Assembly: GCF_003002095.1 (NCBI RefSeq)
Contig: NZ_PVZC01000001.1
Span: 62,001-126,000 of the forward strand
Direction of reading: 5' to 3'
DNA length: 64,000 bases
Source of the DNA: Allonocardiopsis opalescens
GTDB lineage: Bacteria > Actinomycetota > Actinomycetes > Streptosporangiales > Streptosporangiaceae
In this document: positions 19,147-28,300 of the stretch, one piece after another
How the letters are laid out: every line of letters starts with the position of its first letter
How positions within the stretch are numbered: the stretch's first letter is position 1
Notes under the pieces: generated by a model
Database searches by the model: none
The model's input: only the letters and a program-made list of their open reading frames with translations
Told to the model about the DNA's origin: nothing
Translations under genes and position numbers: made by a program

Positions 19147-20127
19147 GTGCTGCGCGTCCACTTCACCCCCGACGACCTCGCCCGCACCCGGCTCGCCGCC
19201 GCCCCGGACCCGCTGTGGGAGACGGCCGCCAGCCTGCGGCGCCTCCAGTCGCCGCGCGGTCGGCAGGTCTACGCCGACTGGCTGCGCGAGGCGCGCGCCG
19301 GTCTCGCCGAGGCCGGGCTCGACCGGACCGTGCGCGACCTGCTGCTGCCGCTGGTGCCCGCGAGCGGCCCCGTCCCCGACTTCCTCACCCCCGCCGAGTC
19401 CGCCGACGGCCTGGAGGCCGGCCTCGCCGCCCTGGCCGCCACCCCGCCCGAGCGCGTCCGCGCCGGGCTGCGGCCGCTGGACGCCTCAGGCGGCCTGCCG
19501 CCGCGGCTGCGGCGGCTGGAGGAGCGGGCCGAGCTGGAGCGGCTGGCCGAGGCGCTGCGCGGCTACCACCGGGCGGCGATCGCCCCCTACCAGGCGCGGA
19601 TGCAGGCCGGCGTGGACGCCGAGCGCGCGCTGCGCGCCCGTGCCGTGCTCGACGGCGGCGTGCACGGCCTGCTCGACGGCTTCCGGCCCGGCCTGCGCTG
19701 GCAGCCGCCGGTGCTGGCCGCCGACTGCCCCGGCGAGGACCGCGAGCTGCGCCTGGCAGGGCGCGGCCTGCGGCTCATCCCGTCGTTCTTCTGCTGGCCG
19801 GGCCCTGAGGCGCTCGCCGACCCCACCCTGCCGCCGGTGCTGGTGTACCCGCTGCGCCGCCCGCCGGCCCGTGCGTCCGAACCGGGCGCCGGGCCGCTGG
19901 GCGCGCTGCTCGGCCGCTCGCGCGCCGCCATCCTGCGCGCCGTTGCCGACGGCGCCACCACCGGGGAGCTGGCCCGGCTGGTCGGCGTCTCGGCCGCCAC
20001 CGCCAGCCACCACATCACCGTGCTGCGCGGCAACGGGCTCGTCACCGGCCGCCGCGACGCCAACTCGGTGCTGCACACCCTCACCCCGCTGGGCGCCGCC
20101 CTGCTGCGCGCCCACCCCGACACCTGA
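19147..20127 (+). CDS. ArsR-like winged-helix transcriptional regulator (DUF5937 type)
   Basis: 326 residues. It opens with LRVHFTPDDLARTRLA, the hallmark of the long actinobacterial ArsR-like regulators whose N-terminal domain (DUF5937) senses an unknown signal. The winged helix is at the C terminus (about 255-320): GRSRAAILRAVADG, TTGELARLVGVSAATASHHITVL (recognition helix) and the wing RRDANSVLHTLT. No metal-binding CxxC pattern is seen. GTG start with GGCGGGAG upstream; upstream in-frame starts would add an unlikely Ala/Gly/Arg-rich leader. It is convergent with fbiB (7-bp gap). Confidence 0.8.
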   Translation: MLRVHFTPDDLARTRLAAAPDPLWETAASLRRLQSPRGRQVYADWLREARAGLAEAGLDRTVRDLLLPLVPASGPVPDFLTPAESADGLEAGLAALAATPPERVRAGLRPLDASGGLPPRLRRLEERAELERLAEALRGYHRAAIAPYQARMQAGVDAERALRARAVLDGGVHGLLDGFRPGLRWQPPVLAADCPGEDRELRLAGRGLRLIPSFFCWPGPEALADPTLPPVLVYPLRRPPARASEPGAGPLGALLGRSRAAILRAVADGATTGELARLVGVSAATASHHITVLRGNGLVTGRRDANSVLHTLTPLGAALLRAHPDT

Positions 20128-20134
20128 CGCGCGC

Positions 20135-21466
20135 CTACCTCACCACCACGAAGTCGGCCGGGTCCCTGGGCGGGCGGTCGCGGGGCGGCTCGGCCGCGTG
20201 CCCGACGGCGACCGCGCCCATCGGCTGCCAGTCGGCCGGCAGCTCCAGCTCGGCGCGGACCACGTCGGGGCAGAACAGGGTGGAGGACACCCAGGCCGAG
20301 CCCAGGCCCTCCATGGCCAGCCCCACCAGCAGGTTCTGCACCCCCGCGCCCATCGCGACCAGGAACATCGAGCGCTCGGCCGCGGCGCGCCGCTCGTCGG
20401 GGTAGGCGTGGGCGCCGTCGGCCACCAGGCACGGCACCACCAGGTACGGCGCCTTGCGCAGCACATCGCCGCGGCGCAGCCGCCGCTCGACGCGGTCCGG
20501 CGGGAAGCCGTCGCGCTCCAGGTCGGCGGCCCAGGCCGCCCGCATCGCGTCCAGCAGCCGGGTGCGCACCGGCGCCGACTCCAGCAGCACGAAGCGCCAG
20601 GGCGTGGTGTGGTGCGGTGCGGGGGCCGTGAGCGCGGCCGCCACCGCGCGCCGCACCGCGGCGCCGTCGACCGGCCGGTCCGTGAAGGAGCGGACGGTGC
20701 GCCGGGCCGCGAGCACGTCGCGCGATCCGTACCGGAACAGGTCCTCGTCGGCCGGGCGGACCAGCGCCGCCGCGCCCGGCCCGTCGTTCTCGGTGACGAC
20801 GCCCAGGCCCCGCACCACCGCGACCGGCACCCCGGACACCTTGCCCTTGACCAGCTCGGCCGCGCCGGCCAGCTCGTCGGCGACCGCGTTCAGGGTGACC
20901 TCCAGCACCCTGCCGTGGGAGTCGGCGGTGCCGCGCAGGTCGGCGAGGGGTTCGAGCCCGGCCGCGCCGATGGCCACGTCGGTCTGGCCGACCCGCCACG
21001 GGCGGCCGAAGGTGTCGGTGACCAGCACGCCCACCGACACCCCGAGCAGCTCCCTCAGCCGCCCGCGCAGCCGCCTGGCCGAGGCGTCGGAGTCCTCGGG
21101 CAGCAGCGCCACCGTTCCCGGCGGGGTGTTGGAGGCGTCCACGCCCGCCGCCGCCATCACCAGGCCCTGGCGGGTCTGCACCACCCGGGTGCCGCCGCGC
21201 CTGGCCACCACCCGCTGGGTCTCCTGGTCGATGGCGGCCTCGCGGTCCATCGCCGCGATCCGCCCCTCGGCCTTGCTCACCACCTTGGAGGTGACCGCGA
21301 GCACATCGCCGTCGCGCAGGCCCGGCTCGGCCGCCGCGATCAGCGCGGCGAGGTCGTCGCCCGCCCCGATCTCGGGCAGCCCGGTCACCCCCCAGATCTC
21401 GATCCGGCCGGATGTGGACACCGGCCCCGTGCCGGTCTCCGTCTGCCGCCGCTCCACCGCCGCCAC
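20135..21466 (-). CDS. fbiB: Coenzyme F420:L-glutamate ligase with nitroreductase-like C-terminal domain
   Basis: 443 residues, the usual FbiB length. The N-terminal half is the CofE glutamate ligase ([50 protein letters not shown]), which adds gamma-linked glutamates to F420-0 using GTP. The C-terminal half (about 235-443) is a nitroreductase/FMN-binding domain ([34 protein letters not shown]) that extends the tail and can reduce dehydro-F420. The GTG start lies 4 bp after the fbiA stop, with GGAGG just upstream, so the two form an operon. Confidence 0.95.
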   Translation of the reverse strand: MAAVERRQTETGTGPVSTSGRIEIWGVTGLPEIGAGDDLAALIAAAEPGLRDGDVLAVTSKVVSKAEGRIAAMDREAAIDQETQRVVARRGGTRVVQTRQGLVMAAAGVDASNTPPGTVALLPEDSDASARRLRGRLRELLGVSVGVLVTDTFGRPWRVGQTDVAIGAAGLEPLADLRGTADSHGRVLEVTLNAVADELAGAAELVKGKVSGVPVAVVRGLGVVTENDGPGAAALVRPADEDLFRYGSRDVLAARRTVRSFTDRPVDGAAVRRAVAAALTAPAPHHTTPWRFVLLESAPVRTRLLDAMRAAWAADLERDGFPPDRVERRLRRGDVLRKAPYLVVPCLVADGAHAYPDERRAAAERSMFLVAMGAGVQNLLVGLAMEGLGSAWVSSTLFCPDVVRAELELPADWQPMGAVAVGHAAEPPRDRPPRDPADFVVVR

Positions 21467-21470
21467 CGCC

Positions 21471-22427
21471 CTACCTCCGTTCCGCCGCGAGGTCCAGCGC
21501 CGCCCGGGCGATCGCGGCGGTCGCCTCCAGGTCGCTCATGTACAGCGGCACCGCGCGCACCGCGATGCCGTCCAGGCCGGGGCCCGGCTCGGCGGCCACC
21601 CCGGCGTCGGCCTCGTCCACCAGCCAGCCGTCCAGCAGCGCGGACCCGTAGTGCTCGGCCACCGCGCGGGCGCTGGACTCCACGCCGATCGCGCTCAGGC
21701 AGGCGTCGGCCATGCCGTGCACGGGGGAGCCGCCGATGATGCCGGACACCCCCACCACGGGGCGCCGCTCCATCGCCTCGCGGATCCCGGGCACCTGCAG
21801 GATCGTGCCCACGCTCACCACCGGGTTGGACGGCGGCAGCAGCACCGCGTCGGCCTCCTCGATGGCCGCCAGCACGCCGGGCGCGGGCGCCGCCCGCTCC
21901 GCGCCCACCGCCACGATCTCGTGCGCGGGCAGCCCGGCGCGGTGCCGCACCCACCACTCCTGGAAGTGGATCGCCCGCCGCCCGCCGTCGGGGTCGTCGA
22001 CCACCACATGGGTCTCGACGCGGTCGTCGCTCATCGGCAGCAGCCGCACGCCCGGTCGCCAGCGGTCGCACAGCGCCTCGGTGACCGCCGAGAGCGGGTA
22101 GCCCGCGCCGAGCATCTGGGTGCGGACGATGTGGGTGGCGATATCGCGGTCGCCCAGGGTGAACCACTGCGGCTCGACCCCGTAGGCGGCCAGCTCCTCG
22201 CGGACCGCGAAGCCCTCGCCGGCCCGGCCCCAGCCCTGCTGCTCGTTGATGCCGCCGCCGAGCGTGTACATCACGGTGTCCAGGTCGGGGCAGACCCGCA
22301 GCCCGAACAGGGTGATGTCGTCGCCGGTGTTGCCGATGACGGTGATCTTCGCCTCCGGTGCCGCGGCTTTCAGGCCGCGCAGGAAGCGGGCGCCGCCGAC
22401 GCCCCCCGCTGGTACGACTATGCGCAT
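21471..22427 (-). CDS. fbiA: 2-phospho-L-lactate (phosphoenolpyruvyl) transferase, F420 biosynthesis
   Basis: 318 residues, standard for CofD/FbiA. It transfers the phospholactyl-type (in actinobacteria phosphoenolpyruvyl) group to FO to give (dehydro-)F420-0. Signature segments are the glycine-rich start [44 protein letters not shown], and [13 protein letters not shown] followed by [12 protein letters not shown]. The ATG at 22427 begins exactly at the conserved MRIVVPAG. It is first in the fbiA-fbiB operon, with whiB about 2.3 kb away, the same association seen in mycobacteria (whiB2-fbiAB). Confidence 0.95.
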   Translation of the reverse strand: MRIVVPAGGVGGARFLRGLKAAAPEAKITVIGNTGDDITLFGLRVCPDLDTVMYTLGGGINEQQGWGRAGEGFAVREELAAYGVEPQWFTLGDRDIATHIVRTQMLGAGYPLSAVTEALCDRWRPGVRLLPMSDDRVETHVVVDDPDGGRRAIHFQEWWVRHRAGLPAHEIVAVGAERAAPAPGVLAAIEEADAVLLPPSNPVVSVGTILQVPGIREAMERRPVVGVSGIIGGSPVHGMADACLSAIGVESSARAVAEHYGSALLDGWLVDEADAGVAAEPGPGLDGIAVRAVPLYMSDLEATAAIARAALDLAAERR

Positions 22428-22895
22428 GGCAGCCAAGTCTGGCAGCTCGGCGGTCCGCCCGCGGCCGCCGGGCCGGGGCGCGGCGCCCGCCGTCCGAAGC
22501 CGCCGCGAACCGGCGGAACGCGCCACCGTATCAGCCGTTTTCATCAGCGAAATGTCTGATACGACAGCCAGGTTCGGTACGGTGTCACCCGGTTGCCGAC
22601 GAGCGGCCCGGGGCATGGTGTCGAATGTGCGCCGACCGGTACCGATCGGTACCGGTGGCCGCCGATCGGTACGAAGGGTACAGCCGGTACCGACCCCGCC
22701 GGCGGCGCGCACGCACCGCTCGGCGCCGACCGCCGCCCGGCGCGCGGCGGCATCCGTCCGTACCATCGGGGCAACGCCAGAGACGTTTACCGAACAACGA
22801 CCATCCGATCCGTGATGACACGCGACGAAGCGGCTCCGCCGGGACGCGGCCGCTCGCGAACCGGCGCGGCAAGCGGACTCGGAGGGGGAGCGACC
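22428..22895. other. 468-bp divergent regulatory region
   Basis: Lies between fbiA and the divergent disordered-tail membrane gene and has no credible gene. It contains a run of GGTACC/CGATCGG-type palindromes at about 22630-22695, including a perfect 22-bp palindrome (separate entry), and an A/T-richer stretch at about 22530-22580. Confidence 0.5.
22635..22656. promoter_or_regulatory. Perfect 22-bp palindrome, candidate operator
   Basis: ACCGGTACCGA followed directly by its own reverse complement. Related half-sites (CGATCGGTAC at about 22663, CCGGTACCG at about 22684) follow within 50 bp, as in a multi-site operator. It is about 210 bp from fbiA and 240 bp from the divergent gene. Confidence 0.5.
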
Positions 22896-24575
22896 GTGAA
22901 CAGGGAAGCCATATACAAGCTCAAGGACCTGGGCGCCTGGGTGGTGCTCGGGGCGCTGGCCGCCGGGTTCATCGGCGGCGTGCTCAGGGTCGCGGTCGAC
23001 CCCGGCGGGTTCGACCCCTTCACCGGATTCACCGTCGCGGCGCTGTCGGTGGCGGTCGCGCTGCTGGTGGCGCTGGTCGGCGAGCCGGGCCCGCAGGCCA
23101 GGACCACAGTGATCTTCGCCATGGTGGTGCCGGGCCTGTGGATCCTGCTCGGCCTGTCGGCCATGGTCATGGACCTCGTCTCGGGCGGCGCCGTGGTGCT
23201 CGTGCTGGGCTCGGTGCTCAGCTCGCTGGCCGCCTTCGCGCTGCTGGGCGCCGCGGTCTGGGTGAACCTCACCGTCTTCCGCGCGCTGCCTGCGGCCGCC
23301 AAGCCGCAGCCCGGCTACGGCTTCCCGCCGAGCGGCGGCTACCCCGCGCCCTTCCCCGGCGAGGGCCAGCAGGGCCAGTTCCCGCAGCAGCCGCAGTCCG
23401 GCCAGTTCGCCCAGCAGGGCCAGTTCGGCCAGCCGCAGTCCGGCCAGTTCCCGCAGCAGGGGCAGTTCGAGCAGCAGGGCCAGTTCGGCCAGCAGCCCGC
23501 GCACCCCTCCACCGGCGCCCAGCAGAGCTTCGCCGCCGACTCCGGCGGCTACGGGTCCGCCGCCCCGCAGCAGCCCGGCTACGGCGGCCAGTCCGGCTAC
23601 GGCGAGCAGCAGCAGTCCTACGGGGCGAGCGGCCCGCAGCCCGGCTACGGCGGCGCCGACGACTCCCCGACCGCCCGCGACCCCTACGGCCAGCCCGGCT
23701 ACGGCCAGTCCCAGCAGAGCGCGCCGGGCCAGCAGCCCCCGGTGAGCTCCGCCGGCGAGCAGGCCGCCCAGGAGGCCGTGCAGTACGGCTGGTACGGCCA
23801 GTCCCAGCTGCCCGACGCCCCGGCCGCGGGCGGCGGCGACGTCGACGCCACCCAGCGCTGGAACCCCGACAACCCGGCGCACGCCCCCGCCGCCCCCTCC
23901 TACGGCGGCAGCGGCGGCCCCGAGCACGCCACCCAGCAGTGGAGCCCCGGCCAGGGCCGCCAGCCCGGCGGCGGCTCGCCGTCGGGCGGCTACGGCTCGC
24001 ACGCCGACGACGCCTACAACTCGGGCGGCTCCTACGGCTCGGTCTCCGGCTCCTCGCCCGCCGGCTCCGAGCCCTCCGGCGGCTACCAGAGCCCCGCCCC
24101 GGGCGGCGACTACCTGCAGAGCGGCTACGGCTCCACCGGCTCGGGCCCGCAGCCCTCCTACGGCGACGACCAGGGCCGCGGATCGAGCACCGGCGGCTCC
24201 TCCTACGGCTACGGCGGCGACTCCTACGGCGGCTCGTCCTACGGCCAGAGCGACTCCGGCCAGCAGGGCGGCGCGGCCGCGGGGGACCCCGGCATGGCGT
24301 ACGACGGCTCGCGGGGCTACGCTGATAGCCAGTCATACGGGGGGTATGACACCGGCGGCGGCCGCAACGGCGGCGAATCCGCGTCCCAACTGAATCCGGG
24401 CCAGCCCGGCCACGGCGAGCCATCCGCCCCCGCGGGCGGGCAGTACGGCACGCCGGGCTACTCCTACGAGGGGCAGCAGGGCTACGACCCCTACTACCAG
24501 CAGGGGAAGGGCCAGTCCGGGCGTTCCGGCCGTGACGGCGGAGACGACGCGCCCGCGGACGACGACCGCCGCTGA
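22896..24575 (+). CDS. Four-TM membrane protein with long Q/G/Y/S-rich disordered tail
   Basis: 559 residues. The N-terminal 130 contain about four TM helices (WVVLGALAAGFIGGVL; VAALSVAVALLVALV; VIFAMVVPGLWILLGLSAMVM; VLVLGSVLSSLAAFALLGAAVWV). From about 135 to the end the sequence is low complexity: tandem QQGQFGQ/SGQF blocks, then many Gly-Tyr-Gly, SYGG and QSYG units, ending with a basic/acidic tail. No enzymatic motif is visible. GTG start with GGAGGGGGAG upstream. The hairpin at 24590 ends the gene. I do not recognise the family; the tail resembles phase-separating low-complexity domains. Confidence 0.8.
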   Translation: MNREAIYKLKDLGAWVVLGALAAGFIGGVLRVAVDPGGFDPFTGFTVAALSVAVALLVALVGEPGPQARTTVIFAMVVPGLWILLGLSAMVMDLVSGGAVVLVLGSVLSSLAAFALLGAAVWVNLTVFRALPAAAKPQPGYGFPPSGGYPAPFPGEGQQGQFPQQPQSGQFAQQGQFGQPQSGQFPQQGQFEQQGQFGQQPAHPSTGAQQSFAADSGGYGSAAPQQPGYGGQSGYGEQQQSYGASGPQPGYGGADDSPTARDPYGQPGYGQSQQSAPGQQPPVSSAGEQAAQEAVQYGWYGQSQLPDAPAAGGGDVDATQRWNPDNPAHAPAAPSYGGSGGPEHATQQWSPGQGRQPGGGSPSGGYGSHADDAYNSGGSYGSVSGSSPAGSEPSGGYQSPAPGGDYLQSGYGSTGSGPQPSYGDDQGRGSSTGGSSYGYGGDSYGGSSYGQSDSGQQGGAAAGDPGMAYDGSRGYADSQSYGGYDTGGGRNGGESASQLNPGQPGHGEPSAPAGGQYGTPGYSYEGQQGYDPYYQQGKGQSGRSGRDGGDDAPADDDRR

Positions 24576-24589
24576 CCGACCCGACTACC

Positions 24590-24621
24590 GCGACCCCCGG
24601 TGCCTTTACGCCGGGGGTCGC
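24590..24621 (+). terminator. Stem-loop terminator
   Basis: Perfect 11-bp arms (GCGACCCCCGG at 24590-24600 and its complement at 24611-24621) with a 10-nt loop, 15 bp after the stop codon. No T-tract. Confidence 0.7.
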
Positions 24622-24654
24622 CGCCATTTCGGGCCGAAGTAGCACGTCAATCGC

Positions 24655-24684
24655 TTGACGTTTAGTGAGACACGCACGTGTAAT
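24655..24684 (+). promoter_or_regulatory. Promoter of whiB
   Basis: TTGACG (24655-24660) and TGTAAT (24679-24684), 18 bp apart, in an A/T-rich patch about 70 bp before the whiB start. It is close to the sigma70 consensus. Confidence 0.6.
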
Positions 24685-24755
24685 TACATTGGTGTGGTTA
24701 GACCCTCCCATGGGGGAATAGAGGGAGGGCACAACAAGGGGGCTAGGAGGTGCGC

Positions 24756-25043
24756 ATGAGCGAGGTGGTCATCCCGCTTGCGCACGGCGCAGACGAGAGT
24801 CTGGGCTGGCAGGAGCGCGCACTGTGCGCTCAGACGGATCCAGAGGCGTTCTTCCCTGAGAAGGGCGGTTCGACCCGCGAGGCCAAGAAGGTCTGCCGGG
24901 CCTGCGACGTCCGGGCCGAGTGCCTGGAGTACGCGCTGGAGAACGACGAGCGCTTCGGCATCTGGGGTGGGTTGTCCGAGCGCGAACGCCGCCGCCTGAA
25001 GAAGGCGGTCGGACAGGATTTCGCCGATCTGTCCGAATTCTGA
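24756..25043 (+). CDS. whiB: WhiB-family iron-sulfur transcription regulator (WhiB/WhiB2 type)
   Basis: 95 residues with the four [4Fe-4S] cysteines C24, C47, C50 and C56 (C-x22-C-x2-C-x5-C), the turn GIWGG (69-73) and a basic tail RERRRLKK. The run ALCAQTDPEAFFPEKGGSTR is diagnostic of the developmental WhiB (Streptomyces) / WhiB2 (Mycobacterium) subgroup, which works with WhiA and the main sigma factor in sporulation septation or cell division. ATG 24756 is chosen because AGGAGG (24745-24750) lies 5 nt upstream; the GTG at 24750 would overlap that site. Own promoter upstream, strong terminator downstream. Confidence 0.93.
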   Translation: MSEVVIPLAHGADESLGWQERALCAQTDPEAFFPEKGGSTREAKKVCRACDVRAECLEYALENDERFGIWGGLSERERRRLKKAVGQDFADLSEF

Positions 25044-25066
25044 TCGCGGGTCCGACCCGGAGGCAG

Positions 25067-25107
25067 GCGGACGGTCCCGGCGCGCACCGCGCGCCGGGAC
25101 CGTCCGC
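25067..25107 (+). terminator. Strong stem-loop terminator after whiB
   Basis: Perfect 19-bp arms (25067-25085 and 25089-25107) around an ACC loop, 23 bp past the stop codon. No T-tract. Confidence 0.8.
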
Positions 25108-25302
25108 GTTCCGCCCACCGGCACTCCCGCCGGCGGGCGGATCTACGGTCCGACCCGTCTCGACCTGGGGATTCGTCCTGAAGGCCGGGGGTGCGGGCCG
25201 AAATTCGCACGCGGCCAACGAAGGCGGACAAAACAAGTAAGGTGGTGCGCCGTGCGGCCCAGCGGCCGCCGTCCCCGCCCCCGGATGTGAGACGCCCCGA
25301 AC

Positions 25303-28300
25303 TTGGCGCAGAACCCAGCCCGCCACATCGTCACCGCCGTCGTCGTCGCGCACGACGGCGCCAGATGGCTGCCCGAGACCCTGGCCGCGGTGCGCGGCCA
25401 GACCCGCCCGGCGCAGCGCATCGTGGCGGTCGACACCGGCAGCGCCGACAGCGGCCCCCGGCTGCTGGAGGAGCAGCTGGGCCCGCGCGCCGTCGGCACC
25501 CTGCCCCGCGACACCGGCTACGGCGCCGCCGTCGCCCAGGCGCTGGCGCGCCCCGCGGCCGCCGCCCAGGTCAGGATCCCCGCCGAGGTCCACCCCGACG
25601 AGGTGGTGGAGTGGGTCTGGCTGGTCCACGACGACTCCGCCCCCCACCCCGACGCGCTGCGGATGCTGCTGGCCGCCGCCGACGCCGACCCCCGCGCCGC
25701 CGTGCTCGGCCCCAAGCTGCGCGACTGGCACGACCGCAGGCTGCTGGTCGAGGTCGGCGTCACCATCGACGGCGCCGGCCGCCGCTGGACCGGCCTGGAG
25801 ACCCGAGAGTTCGACCAGGGCCAGCACGACGGCAACCGCCAGGTGCTGGCGGTCGGCAGCGCCTGCATGCTGGTCCGCCGCGACGTCTGGGACGAACTGG
25901 ACGGCTTCGACCCGAAGCTGCGCCTGTTCCGCGACGACATCGACTTCTGCTGGCGGGCCGGCGCCGCCGGCCACAAGGTGCTGGTCGTCACCGACGCCGT
26001 CGCCTACCACGCCGAGGCGTCCGCCCGCCGCCGCAGGCAGATCGGCGCCGTCAGCGAGCACCCCCGCCGGGTCGACCGCCGCAACGCCATGTTCGTGCTC
26101 TTCGCGAACCTGCCCTTCGGCGCGATGGTGGCGTCCTTCTTCCGCAACGTCGCCGCCTCGCTGCTGCGCACCCTGCTCTACATCATCGGCAAGCAGCCGG
26201 CCAGCGCGCTCGACGAGTTCATGGCCGTCACCTCGGTGTGCCTGAGCCCCTTCGCGCTGCTGCGCGCCCGGCGCCGCCGCGCCCGCAACCGCCGGCGCAC
26301 CTACAGCGCCATCCGCCCCTTCCTGGCCAGGGGCGTCGCCTGGGCCCGCGCCGTGGAGACGGCGGCGGGCATCCTCACCCCCGGCAGCGGCTCCGACAAC
26401 GCCGGCCGCCACCAGGCGGCCGGCGACCCCGACGCCGAGGACGACGACCCGCTGCAGGACGAAGGCAGCCTGCTGCGCCGCACCTTCACCCACCCCGGCG
26501 TGCTGCTCATCCTCGGCCTCGCCCTGATCGCGCTGATCGCCGAACGCTCGCTGCTCGGCGGCGGCCGGCTGGGCGGCGGCGCGCTCGTGCCCGTCTGGGG
26601 CGGCGCCTCCGACCTGTGGGAGATCTACCTCTCCGGCGCCCACGACGTCGGCGCCGGCTCCGACACCGCCGCGCCCCCGTACGTGGCCGTGCTGGCGATG
26701 CTGTCCACCCTCTTCCTGGGCAAGCCCTGGCTGGCCGTCACGGTGCTGCTGCTCGGCTGCGTCCCGCTGGCCGGGCTCACCGCGTACCTGCTGGCCAGGC
26801 GGGTCGTCACCTACCGGCCCGCGCAGCTGTGGATGGCCGCCTCCTACGCGCTGCTGCCCGTGGTGACCGGCGCCATCAGCCAGGGCCGGATCGGCACCGC
26901 CGTGGTGCACGCCCTGTTCCCGGTGCTCGGCCTCCTCGCCACCGGCATGATCACCGCGCCGCGCCGCCAGTCGCGCCGCGCCGCCTGGGGCCTGGGCCTG
27001 GGCCTGGCGGTGGCGATGGCCTTCGTGCCGCTGGTGTGGCCGATCGCGCTGCTGTGCGGCGCGCTGATCGCCCTCGCCTTCGGCGGCGCCCAGCGCGAGC
27101 TGTACCGCAGCCTGGCCATCGCGCTGATCACCCCGCTGGTGCTGCTGATGCCGTGGACCCTGCGGCTGTTCACCAGCCCCTCGCTGTGGCTGCTGGAAGC
27201 GGGCCTGCACCGCCCCGAGCTGTCGGAGGTGGGGCTGTCCTCGGAGTCGCTGCTGCTGCTCGCCCCCGGCGGGCCCGGCATGCCGCCCGTGTGGGTCACC
27301 GCCGGCTTCCTGCTGGCCGCGCTGCTCGCCCTGCTGCTGCGCCGCCGCCGCGTCCTGGTCGCCGCGGGCTGGGCGCTCACCCTCTTCGGCGTCCTGGTCG
27401 CGGTGCTGGTCAGCAGGGTGGTGCTCGAACCCCCGACCGGCGGGCAGCCCGCCGCCGCCTGGCCGGGCGTGGCGCTGGCCTTCGCCGCCACCGCGCTGCT
27501 GCTGGCCGCCGCCACCGCCGCCCAGTCCATCGGCGACCTGTTCAAGGCCGGCGGCCTGCGCCGGGTGCTGGCCGGCGTCATCGCGCTGCTCGCGCTGAGC
27601 ACCCCGGCCGCCGCCGCAGGCCTGTGGGTCTGGGACGGCGTGCAGGGGCCGCTGCGCGGCGACAGCCCCCAGGCGCTGCCCCCCTTCGTGCAGGCCCTCA
27701 GCGCCGACGGAACCGAGCCGCGCACCCTCGTCCTCGCCCCGGTCGAGGACGGCTCCCTCGACTACACCGTGCTGCGCGGCCGCGACCCCCGCTTCGGCGA
27801 GGAGCAGGTCCCGGTCGAAGAGGCCGTCCGCACCCAGCTGAACGAGATCGTCGCCGGCCTCGCCTCCGGCCGCGGCGCCGACGACTCCGCCCGGCTGGCC
27901 CGCTTCGGCATCCGCTTCGTGGTGGTCCCCGCCCGCGACGACGTGGCCGCCGTCCCCGGCGTGCTCGCCGACGAGGACGCGCCCCGCCGGCCCGGCGCCG
28001 CCGACGGCCCCCAGGTCGACCCCCGCCTGGTCGACGTGCTCGACGGCGACCCCGGCCTGGTCCGCGCCAACCTCACCCAGTACTACGGCCTGTGGCGGGT
28101 GCGCGAGGCCACCGGCCTGCTCCGCGTCGTCCCGCCCTTCCGGGCCGGCGGCGAGCAGGCGCCCGAGGGCGGCGGGCAGCCGGCCGAGGCGGCCCCCGCC
28201 GAGGAGATCCTGGTGCTGGACGCCTCGGCCGTCGACGGCGGCACCGAGCTGCCGCCCGGCCCCGAGGGGCGGGTCCTCGAACTGGCCGAACCCGCGGCCG

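Noticed and set aside
18881-21739. 952-codon plus-strand frame running through the ArsR-like gene and antisense to fbiAB
   Set aside because: It spans several unrelated genes in wrong frames and shows no domain.
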